Position numbers and translations under genes: made by a program. The notes under the pieces were generated by a model, which was not told where the DNA came from, ran no database searches, and saw only the letters and a program-made list of their open reading frames with translations. A stretch of DNA of 64,000 nucleotides from contig JAIXWP010000070.1 in NCBI GenBank assembly GCA_027491215.1, positions 1-64,000 of the forward strand, given 5' to 3'. The DNA comes from Flavobacteriales bacterium. GTDB lineage: Bacteria; Bacteroidota; Bacteroidia; Flavobacteriales_D; Sanyastnellaceae. Positions within the stretch are counted from its first letter, which is position 1; each line of letters opens with the position of its first letter. Of this stretch, positions 7,402 through 16,607 are shown piece after piece.

Positions 7402-10400
7402 ATGACAAAATACTTTTTTAGCACCATCGCTGGTGCCTTCTTCATTTTAATCGGTGGTGCTGCCCTGTCACAAAAACCATTCACATTCAATGGTTTAATT
7501 GAATGGAATGACATTACAGGAGCCTCTTCCAACGATGATGGGACGGTCTTTTTTAAGAAAGAAACTTACTCCCAAGATGGTATTTCCTTGCCACTTTTCA
7601 TCACTCAAAAGCGTTTGGATCGGTTTGAATCCGTCTCTCAATACCGAATAACGGCCCAAGATGTTACATCGGTCCCAGAAAATTTTCTCTCTGATACTCA
7701 AAAATCAAGTCTTTCAAACGACTGGCAAATTGAGACCAAGGTCAAAACTGGAGGGTCTATCGCCTACCTCATTCTAGAAATAGTACCTTTTAGAAAAAAT
7801 AATGGCACTATTGAAAGGCTAACTTCTTTCAATATTGAAGTGTCCACTTCTGCAGCTACCAAACCAGCAAATCGCACCATCACATTTGCCGACCACAGCG
7901 TATTGGCAGAAGGTAATTGGTACAAAATCGCGATTTCTAAAGACGGCGTCTATCGTGTGGATGCAAATCTCCTCACTTCTCTCGGAGTAGATCTGACAAC
8001 ACTCAATCTAAACCAGCTCAATATTTATGGAAATGGAGGTGAGCTTCTTCCTGAGTCAAATGCGGTAGATCGATTTACGGATCTGCAGAAAAACGCGATT
8101 TCAGTGGTAGACCAAAACAATAATGGCAGCTTCGACAACAACGACTATATCCTATTCTACGGCAAAGGTCCAGATACATGGAAGAATAGCAATATCGCAG
8201 CAGAGCCAACTGTTTGGCGTCATTCAAAACACTATTACAGTGATTCAGCTTATTACTTCATTCGCACCGATGATCTTACCAATCCTCTTCGCGTGCCTAC
8301 GCAGCCCATTCCAGATGGCGCAGTGAATTATACATCCACGAGTTTTCAAGACTATGCCTACATCGAAACTGATCAGTTCAATGTAGCGAAGTCGGGCCGT
8401 GAGTTTTACGGAGATGCTTTTGAGAATAACACCTCAGGAACCTACAATTTCTCAGTACCCAATGTGCTTCCAGAGCCAGCGTATTTTGAAACGAGCGTAG
8501 TAACAAGATCAATTACCGCAGCGTCGTCATTTAATTTTAATGTGCAAGGAAACACTTTGACCGTTACTCCAAGTGTCACTTCTACAGGAGCAGGAGCTGA
8601 TCTTGCTCGTATTGCTTCTGGCAATCTCACTTTCAACCCAACAGGTTCTCCAATCAACATCGCGGTTAATTTTCAAAAAGCCAATCCAGAGGCTCAAGGT
8701 TGGCTTGATTTCTTGAGGATAAATGTGACCCGTGCTCTTATTATGAACGGTGCACAAATGAACTTCAGAGACACGCGCAGTGTAGGCGTTGGAAATGTGG
8801 CAGAATTTCAATTGAGCCAGGTGCAGCCTAACATTAGCATATGGGATATCACCAATCCTTTGCAACCCGAAGCAGTGAGCGGAGTGAATGCAGCGAATAC
8901 TTATACATTCAAGTCCAATACCTCAACGCTGCGCGAATACATTGCCTTCAACAATGGTGGATTCTTAATTCCTATAGCAAAAGGCAAAGTAGCCAATCAA
9001 GATTTACACTCAGTAGCAAATCCAGACATTGTAATCATTAGTGCACCACGCTTGACTACCTATGCGCAAGAGCTTGCAGATATTCATATCGCTCGCGGCA
9101 AGAGTGTTTTGGTAACAAATGCATTTGATATTTATAATGAGTTTTCTTCGGGAAATCCAGATCCAATTGCCTTCCGTATGTTGATGAAAATGTTCTACAA
9201 CCGTGCAAATGGTGTGGAAGAAGATCAACCAGAAAACTTGGTGATTTTCGGTGATGGAAATTATCTGAATAATAAAGGACTGAGTTCGCAGACAGGAGCG
9301 ACGGTGCTTGTATTCGAAAGCGATAACAGTGTATCACAACTAAATTCTTACGTGAGTGATGACTACTTCGTTCTTTTGGATGATAATGACACTGGAAATA
9401 GCGCAAACCCTAGCGACAAATTAGATTGTGGAATTGGAAGAATTCCGACAGCAGACATTTCTGAGGCGGCAAATTATATTTCTAAGGTTAGAACATATCT
9501 TGCTTCTAATACAAGTGCTGATGGAGGTGCTTTTTGTGTGGGCGATGAAACGCAATCCACTTTTGGAACTTGGAGAAATATGCTCACGTTTGTTTGCGAT
9601 GACCTCGATGGCAGCTTTGGTCCTGGTGAGTCACAACACACAACGACTAGCGAACTCTTGGCGAATATTATGAAGGCCAAGCATCCACAATACGATATTA
9701 CGAAGCTCTACATGGATGCCTTCCAGCAAGTGGTCACTCCCGGTGGTGAGCGTTACCCCACAGGGGAAGAAGCCATTCGACAGCGCGTAGAATTGGGAAG
9801 CTTGCTCGTTAGTTATGTTGGACATGGTGGCGAGAGAGGATTTGCCCACGAGCGTATTCTAACCATCCCAACTATCAGCGGCTGGACAAATAAGAACAGA
9901 CTTCCCGTTTTCTTGACAGCAACATGCGAGCTTGCTCGTTTTGATGATCCTTCATTTAAATCTGCAGGAGAATTATTAATTCTCAATCCAAATGGCGGTG
10001 CCATCGTTATGCTTACAACTACTCGCGTAGTAACTGGAGGCGATAACAGAGAATTGGATGAAGCATTTTTCAAATTTGCTTTTGAAAAAGAAACATTCGC
10101 CAATCTCACATTGGGAAAGATCAATCAGTTGACGAAAAACGAATTGGAGTCTAACAACACCAGCAAGCAAAATTTCAGTCTATTGGGAGACCCTTGTTTG
10201 AAGATGGTTTACCCTAAAGAATATGTGTACACTACTGCTGTAAATGGCATTGATGTGACCACTGCAATTGACACTTTGAAAGCCCTTCAAGAAGTTACAT
10301 TCACAGGATATGTTGGTGACGAAAACGGAACGAAGTTGACCGATTTCAATGGCTTTGTTTACCCCACCATTTACGATAAAGAAGCAAGCAATGTGACTCT

Positions 10401-11298
10401 GAATAATGATGGCGCAGCAGCAGGCGTTCCATTTAAAGCTTACAATAACACCATCCTCAAAGGAAAGGCAAGCGTGGTCAACGGTGACTTCACATTCAAG
10501 TTTGTAGTTCCCTATGACATCAATTACACTGTCGATACTGCACGTGTCAGCTATTATGCGGTGGATGGCGATTTGGATGCACATGGCAATAGTCAGCGAT
10601 TCAAAATCGGAGGCTCACTCACAGGAGCAGAGCTCAATACCGTAGGTCCAGAGATTGAACTATTCATGAATGACACCACGTTTGTATCCGGAGGTGTTAC
10701 GAATACCACGCCTATTTTCATTGCAAAGTTGAAAGATGAAAATGGAATCAATACCGCTGGAAGCGGCATTGGACATGACCTTGTAGCATCGATTGACGGT
10801 GATTCTCAGAACGCTATTCGTTTGAACGATTACTATGAATCAGATTTGGATACTTACCAAAGTGGGCAAGTGCGCTATCAGATGAACGATATGACTCCTG
10901 GAGAGCACCGCATCACCTTTAAGGCATGGGATGTACACAACAATTCTACTGAGCGCACGCTGGATTTCTTGGTTGCCGACGATGCAGGAATTGCATTGGA
11001 TCATGTGTTGAATTACCCGAATCCGTTTACTACAAACACTGCATTTTTCTTCGAACACAATCAACCTTGTGAGTTCTTAGATGTGCGCATCCAAGTATTT
11101 ACAGTGGGGGGAAAATTGGTAAAAACCATCAATGAACGTGTAAAGCAAAATGGTTTCCGTTCTGATAGCATTTCATGGGATGGTACCGATGATTTTGGCG
11201 ACCGCATTGGTAAAGGAGTGTACGTGTATCGCTTGGAGGTAAAAAACGAAGCAGGACAACGTGCAGATAAATTTGAGAAACTCGTCATTTTAAAATAA
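7402..11298 (+). CDS. porU: type IX secretion sortase PorU
   Basis: 1298-residue gingipain-like (C25) peptidase that removes C-terminal sorting domains from T9SS cargo and attaches them to A-LPS at the cell surface. Signal peptide ends ALS before QKPF. The catalytic dyad is visible: His808 in SYVGHGGERG and Cys842 in LTATCELAR, 34 residues apart as in gingipains. The N-terminal pro/Ig-like part contains GNWYKIAISKDGVYRVD. The C-terminus (NYPNPFTTNT ... GKGVYVYRLEVKN) is a FlgD-like/CTD-type domain kept by PorU for docking to PorV. It is divergent from porP and 72 bases before porV. F. johnsoniae PorU is similar in length. Confidence 0.95.
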   Translation: MTKYFFSTIAGAFFILIGGAALSQKPFTFNGLIEWNDITGASSNDDGTVFFKKETYSQDGISLPLFITQKRLDRFESVSQYRITAQDVTSVPENFLSDTQKSSLSNDWQIETKVKTGGSIAYLILEIVPFRKNNGTIERLTSFNIEVSTSAATKPANRTITFADHSVLAEGNWYKIAISKDGVYRVDANLLTSLGVDLTTLNLNQLNIYGNGGELLPESNAVDRFTDLQKNAISVVDQNNNGSFDNNDYILFYGKGPDTWKNSNIAAEPTVWRHSKHYYSDSAYYFIRTDDLTNPLRVPTQPIPDGAVNYTSTSFQDYAYIETDQFNVAKSGREFYGDAFENNTSGTYNFSVPNVLPEPAYFETSVVTRSITAASSFNFNVQGNTLTVTPSVTSTGAGADLARIASGNLTFNPTGSPINIAVNFQKANPEAQGWLDFLRINVTRALIMNGAQMNFRDTRSVGVGNVAEFQLSQVQPNISIWDITNPLQPEAVSGVNAANTYTFKSNTSTLREYIAFNNGGFLIPIAKGKVANQDLHSVANPDIVIISAPRLTTYAQELADIHIARGKSVLVTNAFDIYNEFSSGNPDPIAFRMLMKMFYNRANGVEEDQPENLVIFGDGNYLNNKGLSSQTGATVLVFESDNSVSQLNSYVSDDYFVLLDDNDTGNSANPSDKLDCGIGRIPTADISEAANYISKVRTYLASNTSADGGAFCVGDETQSTFGTWRNMLTFVCDDLDGSFGPGESQHTTTSELLANIMKAKHPQYDITKLYMDAFQQVVTPGGERYPTGEEAIRQRVELGSLLVSYVGHGGERGFAHERILTIPTISGWTNKNRLPVFLTATCELARFDDPSFKSAGELLILNPNGGAIVMLTTTRVVTGGDNRELDEAFFKFAFEKETFANLTLGKINQLTKNELESNNTSKQNFSLLGDPCLKMVYPKEYVYTTAVNGIDVTTAIDTLKALQEVTFTGYVGDENGTKLTDFNGFVYPTIYDKEASNVTLNNDGAAAGVPFKAYNNTILKGKASVVNGDFTFKFVVPYDINYTVDTARVSYYAVDGDLDAHGNSQRFKIGGSLTGAELNTVGPEIELFMNDTTFVSGGVTNTTPIFIAKLKDENGINTAGSGIGHDLVASIDGDSQNAIRLNDYYESDLDTYQSGQVRYQMNDMTPGEHRITFKAWDVHNNSTERTLDFLVADDAGIALDHVLNYPNPFTTNTAFFFEHNQPCEFLDVRIQVFTVGGKLVKTINERVKQNGFRSDSISWDGTDDFGDRIGKGVYVYRLEVKNEAGQRADKFEKLVILK

Positions 11299-11339
11299 TA
11301 ACCATAACAGAGGGCAAACCGTAGAAAGTTTGTATTCCG

Positions 11340-11347
11340 TATATTTG
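11340..11347 (+). promoter_or_regulatory. candidate -7 box before porV
   Basis: TATATTTG, an exact TAnnTTTG match, lies 23 bases before the porV ATG in the 72-base gap after porU. No clear -33 box is seen. It could give porV (and ispF) extra transcription independent of porU. Confidence 0.45.
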
Positions 11348-11370
11348 CGGTCCCTTTAAACAAGGCAATA

Positions 11371-12612
11371 ATGTATAAATCGCTCATTTTAGTATTAGTA
11401 GTTGGCCTCTCCATTTTGGGAATCAATGCTAATGCACAATTAAATAATCAGTCTGAAAGAGCACAGCAAGTGCAATTGAACACTATTACGACGGCCGTTC
11501 CTTTCCTGATGATTGCTCCCGATTCAAGATCTGGTGCTCTTGGTGATGCCGGTGTAGCTTTAAGTCCTGATGTATCAAGTATTCACTGGAATGCAGCGAA
11601 ACTTGCATTCGTTGAAGAAGATATGGAACTAGGTGTTTCATACTCTCCATGGTTACGTGCATTGGTGAATGACATGAGCATAAGCTATTTGAGCGGTTAT
11701 AAGCGTCTCAACAAGAACCAAACATTTGGTGGTTCTTTACGCTACTTTACATTGGGAAAAATTTCATTTACCGATGAGGTTGGAACTGCGATTAGAGATT
11801 TCAAACCTGCAGAATTAGCAATTGATGCAGCATTTAGCCAAAAATTATCTGAGCGTTTTAGTGGTGGTATTGCAGCTCGCTTTGTGAATTCTAATTTAAC
11901 TGGTGGCACAAGCGTATTAGGAGCTGACAGCAAGCCTGGACGTTCTTTCGCTGTTGACATTTCAGGATTTTACACCAATGATGATGTTGAGTTGGGCGGA
12001 ATCCCAGCCGTTTGGAATTTTGGTTTCAACGTATCCAACATTGGTGCTAAAATGCGTTACACCAACACTGACCAAAGAGACTTTATTCCTACCAATTTGA
12101 AATTAGGAACTGCTCTTGTTCTCAACCTCGACGACTATAATGACTTAGGGTTTACCGTCGACTTTAATAAGCTTCTAGTTCCGACTCCTCCTATTTATGA
12201 TAATGATGAAAACATCATTGCTGGAAAAGATCCAAATGTGGGTACAGCTACGGGAATTGTGCAGTCGTTTACAGATGCACCAGGAAATTACAATCCTGAA
12301 ACAGGTCAAGTAGAAGGCGGAAGCGTTTTTAGAGAAGAACTTCGTGAAGTAAATATCGGTGGCGGTTTTGAATACTGGTATGACAAACAATTCGCTTTTA
12401 GAACAGGCTATTTCTACGAACACTTCTCAAAAGGAAATCGTCAATTCATTACACTAGGTGCGGGTCTTCGCTACCAAGTATTGACCATTGACATGTCATA
12501 TTTAATCAGCACAACGCAACAGAATCCACTTGCCAATACATTGCGCTTCTCATTGAAGTTTGCACTAGGAGGCAAGACCAACAAGTCGTCTGACGACGCA
12601 ACAGAGGAATAA
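11371..12612 (+). CDS. porV: T9SS shuttle/outer-membrane protein PorV (LptO)
   Basis: FadL-like beta-barrel of 413 residues that receives cargo from the SprA translocon and hands it to PorU; it is a stable partner of SprA. Signal peptide MYKSLILVLVVG... ends NA before QLNNQ. The family signature follows early: FLMIAPDSRSGALGDAGVAL and SSIHWNAAKLAF, then barrel strands such as LSGYKRLNKNQTFGGSLRYF and a C-terminal NTLRFSLKFALGG. The short charged tail (KTNKSSDDATEE) is unremarkable. The stop codon overlaps the ispF start by one base, so the two are translationally coupled. Confidence 0.95.
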   Translation: MYKSLILVLVVGLSILGINANAQLNNQSERAQQVQLNTITTAVPFLMIAPDSRSGALGDAGVALSPDVSSIHWNAAKLAFVEEDMELGVSYSPWLRALVNDMSISYLSGYKRLNKNQTFGGSLRYFTLGKISFTDEVGTAIRDFKPAELAIDAAFSQKLSERFSGGIAARFVNSNLTGGTSVLGADSKPGRSFAVDISGFYTNDDVELGGIPAVWNFGFNVSNIGAKMRYTNTDQRDFIPTNLKLGTALVLNLDDYNDLGFTVDFNKLLVPTPPIYDNDENIIAGKDPNVGTATGIVQSFTDAPGNYNPETGQVEGGSVFREELREVNIGGGFEYWYDKQFAFRTGYFYEHFSKGNRQFITLGAGLRYQVLTIDMSYLISTTQQNPLANTLRFSLKFALGGKTNKSSDDATEE

Positions 12613-13091
12613 TGAATATCCGTGTTGGGTTTGGCTATGATGTTCACCAATTGGTAGAAGGTCGAGATCTATGGCTTGGAGGAGTTCTTATCCCACATGA
12701 AAAAGGAGCTTTGGGTCACAGCGATGCAGATGTATTACTACATGCGATTTGCGACGCTATTCTCGGGGCTGCAGCCCTTGGTGATATTGGACAACATTTC
12801 CCAGATACATCTGCAGATTTCAAAGGCATCGATTCGAAAATATTATTGGCCCGTACCTGCGAACTCCTGCGCTCACATGGTTGGGAAATATCGAATATTG
12901 ATAGCACTTTGTGTCTCGAAAGACCAAAGGTGATGAAGCATTCAGATAAAATGAAAGCAGCTATTTCTGAAGTAGCGGGTATTGCTTCTGATCAAATTTC
13001 TATCAAGGCTACCACAAGCGAAAAAATGGGCTTTGTAGGAAGAGAGGAAGGCGTAAATGCATACGCCGTCGCTCTTATTTATAAGAAGTAA
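12612..13091 (+). CDS. ispF: 2-C-methyl-D-erythritol 2,4-cyclodiphosphate synthase
   Basis: MEP-pathway enzyme cyclising CDP-ME 2-phosphate to MEcPP with release of CMP. The 159 residues have the usual length. Zinc ligands are Asp10 and His12 (GFGYDVHQL) and His44 (DVLLHAICDAI). The GALGHSDADV, DIGQHFPDT, and C-terminal KATTSEKMGFVGREEG signatures are all present. The ATG overlaps the porV stop (TAATG), so its expression should follow that of the secretion genes although there is no functional link. It converges with the DUF4956 gene, 4 bases away. Confidence 0.96.
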   Translation: MNIRVGFGYDVHQLVEGRDLWLGGVLIPHEKGALGHSDADVLLHAICDAILGAAALGDIGQHFPDTSADFKGIDSKILLARTCELLRSHGWEISNIDSTLCLERPKVMKHSDKMKAAISEVAGIASDQISIKATTSEKMGFVGREEGVNAYAVALIYKK

Positions 13092-13095
13092 TCTC

Positions 13096-13836
13096 TTAGT
13101 TTATTCCTGTAAACGAGTCATCCATTTGACCTGGTTGCTCGTCTTCGTAGAAGTGCATTTTAATCAAAACAGTATCCTTCAAGAAATCGATTTTACCGAT
13201 CTCGATACGAGTGATGCTAATCCCAGTTCTTTTTTCTAAATCTGCTATCAGTTCTGGTCGGCGACCAAGTTGAATGAGTTGGATGTTATCATACACCACA
13301 ATCTTTTGAGACTCATGGCGTATGAGCCAAATTTTCTCCAGGCCATAAGTCAATCCAACAATCACCATGTTTGCGAATACAAGCTCTACCAATGAAATCT
13401 TTTTGTTGATCAATGCATTCATTACCGACATACCGATAATAATGAAGAGATAGGTCATTTCTTTAATTGGAATGGCATCTGTACGATAGCGGATGATTCC
13501 GAATACAGCAAATAGACCAAGCGCAAATCCCATTTCTAATTTAACAGATTCCAAAAGGAAACACATTAAGAAAATGGACACACTGAACAAGAAATAAGTG
13601 AAAAGGAAATCCTTGCGCTTTGCAATTGGGTAATAAATCAAACGCACCAAAACAAAGATGAATGAAAGGTGGACACCCAATCGAATAATGAGCCCAACCA
13701 AGTCTTCCCATTTCACTAGTTTTACTCCTCCTAGCGGATTAAACTTATCTCCTTTTTCTGCTTCTTCGACTACAGTAGGAACTATATCTTGAGCTTGAAC
13801 ATTGACAAAGTCAATGAAATTATGCAACCATTCCAT
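13096..13836 (-). CDS. DUF4956 membrane protein, VTC partner
   Basis: 246-residue integral membrane protein. About four hydrophobic segments lie between residues 48 and 165 (IIRLGVHLSFIFVLVRLIYY, FLFTYFLFSVSIFLMCFLL, LFIIIGMSVMNALI, LVFANMVIVGLTYGL), then a soluble C-terminal domain with QKIVVYDNIQLIQ and ISITRIEIGKIDF. The hallmark of DUF4956 is FGIIRYRTDAIPIKEMTYLF between the second and third segments. Its start overlaps the VTC gene by 17 bases, the usual bacterial pairing of these two families. By analogy with eukaryotic VTC, where a catalytic domain is coupled to a membrane module, it may channel or store polyphosphate; that is inference. Function unknown. Confidence 0.8.
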   Translation of the reverse strand: MEWLHNFIDFVNVQAQDIVPTVVEEAEKGDKFNPLGGVKLVKWEDLVGLIIRLGVHLSFIFVLVRLIYYPIAKRKDFLFTYFLFSVSIFLMCFLLESVKLEMGFALGLFAVFGIIRYRTDAIPIKEMTYLFIIIGMSVMNALINKKISLVELVFANMVIVGLTYGLEKIWLIRHESQKIVVYDNIQLIQLGRRPELIADLEKRTGISITRIEIGKIDFLKDTVLIKMHFYEDEQPGQMDDSFTGIN

Positions 13837-14578
13837 TCTCTATTTTCCTTAATTTTAAAATTTTCGACTTAAAACTATTTGATTTCATTTCAGGGAAAAG
13901 CATTGCAACCCCTAAACAATATTTACTGATGCTATCCTCTCTAATCATTCGCTTCTTTAGTTCAACCATGAAAGGCGAATATCGATTTCTCCTTTCTTGT
14001 TTTACTTCAGCTATGACAAAGTTGTTCAATTTAATTTCTTTTCCATTACTAGAAAAACCAAGCCCAAGATCGATAGTTAATCGTTCTGGCATTTCATTAT
14101 TCACTAAAGTAATTCTTTGAAAACTGTTCCAAAGTTTTGGTTCAAACTCCAGTCCTAGATGCGTTTCATCTTCGATGAATGTTTTCTCATTTTCCAACAA
14201 ATCTTCTGAAACCAAAGGGAGTTTTACGCGATCCTTTTCAGTTCGATCTTTGTTCGTCTTGAATTTTACTTCAAGAAAAGTAAGATTACTTTCAACGTAT
14301 TTTCTTTTGCGAATTTTATAACGATTTTTCTTTCCGCTATGGTGTCTTCTATAGAACAAGAAATCGGCAGTGTCGTAATAGAGCGTTTCGTAGCTATTTT
14401 TACGAAGTCCATTGATTTCTAAGACGCGATATTTATCAGAAAGAAGAGCGAGAATCTCCTCAAGCTCACTCATAGACAACATGAATTTGGTATCCGTTCT
14501 ATTCATCAAAGCAACGCCATCCATCTCTTTTAAAGAAATAGAAGGGAAGGCTGATAAAATTTCAGATAATTGGATCAT
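13820..14578 (-). CDS. VTC-domain polyphosphate polymerase-like protein
   Basis: 252-residue protein with the CYTH/triphosphate-tunnel fold of the VTC4 catalytic domain, which in yeast makes polyphosphate from ATP. Tunnel residues are recognisable: NRTDTKFML, TLYYDT, RYKIRKRKY, LTFLEVKFK, RLTIDLGL, FVIAEVKQE and SKYCLGVA. The basic and acidic pairs expected in the tunnel are thus present, so it is probably active. There is no SPX domain and no membrane segment. It is the first gene of a two-gene operon with DUF4956, transcribed from a two-box promoter 11-45 bases upstream. Bacterial family members have seldom been tested biochemically; function is inferred from the fold. Confidence 0.82.
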   Translation of the reverse strand: MIQLSEILSAFPSISLKEMDGVALMNRTDTKFMLSMSELEEILALLSDKYRVLEINGLRKNSYETLYYDTADFLFYRRHHSGKKNRYKIRKRKYVESNLTFLEVKFKTNKDRTEKDRVKLPLVSEDLLENEKTFIEDETHLGLEFEPKLWNSFQRITLVNNEMPERLTIDLGLGFSSNGKEIKLNNFVIAEVKQERRNRYSPFMVELKKRMIREDSISKYCLGVAMLFPEMKSNSFKSKILKLRKIENGMVA

Positions 14579-14588
14579 AGTGTCTTTA

Positions 14589-14623
14589 CAAATGTAATCT
14601 GAATGTTAAGAGAATCGAACAAA
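14589..14623 (-). promoter_or_regulatory. promoter of the VTC-DUF4956 operon
   Basis: Minus strand TTTG, 23-base spacer, TACATTTG (exact TAnnTTTG), then 10 bases to the ATG. It lies in the 75-base region shared with the divergent cytidine deaminase gene. Confidence 0.6.
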
Positions 14624-14653
14624 GACTAACAAAAATTGATTAGGTTTAGCACA

Positions 14654-15142
14654 ATGAATAAAAAAGTACTTACTGTTGAATGGGAAGTGTACGATCGAAA
14701 AGAGGATCTCCCTACCTCAGACGCACAACTTCTCGATGCTGCATTTGAAGCGGTGAAGAATGCCTATGCTCCGTACAGTGGTTTTTCTGTGGGTGCAGCA
14801 TTACTTTTAGAAAATGGTGATGTCGTTAAAGGGAATAATCAAGAGAATGCAGCATATCCCAGTGGATTATGCGCAGAGCGTGTTGCGTTCTTTTGGGCCG
14901 GTGCAAATCATCCTGGGAAAAAAATAAAAGCTGTAGCAATCACAGCGCTATCAGAAAAAGTAAATACAGATCATCCTATTACACCTTGCGGCGCTTGTCG
15001 TCAATCTATGTTGGAATATGAAATGAATCAGGGTGAAAACATCACCATCATTATGCAGGGAAGTACAGGGAAAATATACAGAATGGAAGGCGTGAAGAAT
15101 TTACTTCCCCTCTATTTTAATGAAGAAGGATTAAAATCTTAG
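14654..15142 (+). CDS. cdd: cytidine deaminase
   Basis: Zinc enzyme of pyrimidine salvage converting cytidine and deoxycytidine to the uridines. From the ATG giving MNKKVLTVEWEVYD it is 162 residues long; a TTG 18 bases upstream is a less likely start because the family begins at this point. Substrate pocket: YAPYSGFSVGAAL. Catalytic Glu75 and zinc ligands Cys73, Cys112 and Cys115 are in LCAERVAFF and PCGACRQ. The extended C-terminus is as in Bacteroidota enzymes. It is divergent from the VTC gene, and its 3' end overlaps the convergent barrel gene by 4 bases. Confidence 0.95.
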   Translation: MNKKVLTVEWEVYDRKEDLPTSDAQLLDAAFEAVKNAYAPYSGFSVGAALLLENGDVVKGNNQENAAYPSGLCAERVAFFWAGANHPGKKIKAVAITALSEKVNTDHPITPCGACRQSMLEYEMNQGENITIIMQGSTGKIYRMEGVKNLLPLYFNEEGLKS

Positions 15143-15741
15143 AAGCGATAATGCCAAGCAAATAACAATCCTTGATTGTAATTGCCTTGCTCATAGAAGC
15201 TCGCAGGGTTTACAACTGCGGGTGCGGGTCTGATAGGTATGATGCTTGTGCTACCTCGAAATTCAAGGCTAGAGTGATTGGTAGCCAACCACCATACGCT
15301 TGCATTTCCAGAAATATCTAACGTCTTAAATGCTGGAGTTGGTTCATACTTTTCACCGTTATAATCAATCGTTTGATTAATCAATACACCAACAGCCGGA
15401 CCTACTCCAAATCTAAATTTCCCGGTTGTGTATGTTGCTAGAACAGGCACATCTATATATTCCAAATCAAATGCAAACTCATTATAATCTCCGTTATCAG
15501 GATCTGCTTGTTTCATGGAACCTTTTGCAGTGTAATGCATTCCCAGCCATGTGCCGAAATTGCCGTTGAAATCCATGTGAATCCAACCCCCGCCTACAAG
15601 ACCAAGCTTGTCCCAACCAGCAAGACCATCCCCGCTCATTTGAGTTGCAGTAATTCCAATCATTGCTCCGCCAGTGAAATCAATTTGAGACGTTGATTCC
15701 AATGAAATAAGGATGGCTATTGCAAAAACAACTTTTCTCAT
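15139..15741 (-). CDS. small outer-membrane beta-barrel protein
   Basis: 200-residue PorT-like/OmpW-like barrel (outer-membrane beta-barrel domain type). Signal peptide MRKVVFAIAILISLESTS before QIDF. Alternating aromatic strands include GLVGGGWIHMDFNGNFGTWL, GMHYTAKGSMKQ, DLEYIDVPVLATYTTGKFRF and terminal GLLFAWHYRF with the C-terminal Phe used by the BAM machinery. It has no assigned substrate. The ATG overlaps the stop of the Omp28-like gene (ATGA), so it is translationally coupled and is the last gene of the thiol-related run that begins with the DUF6029 gene. It could be a PorT paralogue, but I see no T9SS-specific motif. Confidence 0.75.
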   Translation of the reverse strand: MRKVVFAIAILISLESTSQIDFTGGAMIGITATQMSGDGLAGWDKLGLVGGGWIHMDFNGNFGTWLGMHYTAKGSMKQADPDNGDYNEFAFDLEYIDVPVLATYTTGKFRFGVGPAVGVLINQTIDYNGEKYEPTPAFKTLDISGNASVWWLATNHSSLEFRGSTSIIPIRPAPAVVNPASFYEQGNYNQGLLFAWHYRF

Positions 15742-16589
15742 TCTGTAATTTCTTGATCTACAACATTCACAATTTCACCAGTAGTGTTGTTTACCAAATA
15801 AGCGATCACATAGCAATTATTAGGCACCCAAGCAGGATTGAATTCGTAAGAGAAAGAACTTACAAAAACATCATCGATTCTTGGTGATGAAGCTACAGGT
15901 TGTCCTTGTGGAAGCGTTACAGCATCGCGCAGCATGTGATTGTGTTCGTAGTCTAAAATATCAGTTCCATCCACATCTTTTTGCGGGCTGATAATGTGAG
16001 ATTCAGTAATCAATACCACTAGGTTAAATCCACTTGTAGAGGCATCCAAGAATTGCCCATGCACATGGATGTTTAAGAATCCGTCATTAGCGACGTAAGA
16101 AGTTACCATTTGAAGGGCGGCCTCTGGAGCCTTTGCAAGTTGATCATCGATTAAATCTCTCCATTCTGTATCGATATAAAGAGACGATGTTCCTCCTACT
16201 CTGTCTACACGTGCACCTGGAGCAAAACCAACTTCTAATTGGCCCCAATAGATATCACCATCGCTAGTGCGAAAATCCACGTTGTATGGGGCTGCACTTG
16301 GATTAGCGAACGTTCCAGCATGAATGCTAATTGGAACAAGTCTTTCACCTAATTCTTCTTCCCAAATATTTACCTTCTCCGTCGCAGGTGGGCAGTTGGT
16401 GCATTTATGTCCAGTGAACTCTTCGAGGTACACATTTTTAAGAGGAGTAGCGAGGAGTTCAAATTCCGGAACTGGTCCGTAAACGCTTTCCAAGTAGCGA
16501 TTGTCCAATTTTAGGATTGGATCTTCTTTATCACTGCATGAAGAAAAAACTACTGCGAAAACACAGCTTAGTATGATTAACTTTTTCAT
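15738..16589 (-). CDS. Omp28-like lipoprotein with CxxC motif
   Basis: 283-residue lipoprotein: lipobox FSSC (Cys18). It has a thioredoxin-like fold of the Omp28-related family, with VYLEEFTGHKCTNCPPATE placing a redox-type CTNC pair at Cys63/Cys66 after the first strand. The motif is Cys-Thr-Asn-Cys-Pro-Pro rather than the classical WCxPC. Later segments include ISIHAGTFA, APGARVDRVGG and VVLITESHIISP. The family was first described as a surface protein of Porphyromonas. The gene sits between a DUF6029 barrel (18 bases upstream) and a small barrel (4-base overlap). Together with the adjacent TlpA-like gene this suggests an envelope thiol role; the actual substrate is unknown. Confidence 0.8.
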   Translation of the reverse strand: MKKLIILSCVFAVVFSSCSDKEDPILKLDNRYLESVYGPVPEFELLATPLKNVYLEEFTGHKCTNCPPATEKVNIWEEELGERLVPISIHAGTFANPSAAPYNVDFRTSDGDIYWGQLEVGFAPGARVDRVGGTSSLYIDTEWRDLIDDQLAKAPEAALQMVTSYVANDGFLNIHVHGQFLDASTSGFNLVVLITESHIISPQKDVDGTDILDYEHNHMLRDAVTLPQGQPVASSPRIDDVFVSSFSYEFNPAWVPNNCYVIAYLVNNTTGEIVNVVDQEITE

Positions 16590-16607
16590 TTTATTCTTCT
16601 TTATTTT

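Noticed and set aside
13096..14578. VTC gene as eukaryotic contamination or recent transfer
   Set aside because: Codon style and the DUF4956 overlap look native, and the pairing occurs in bacteria generally.
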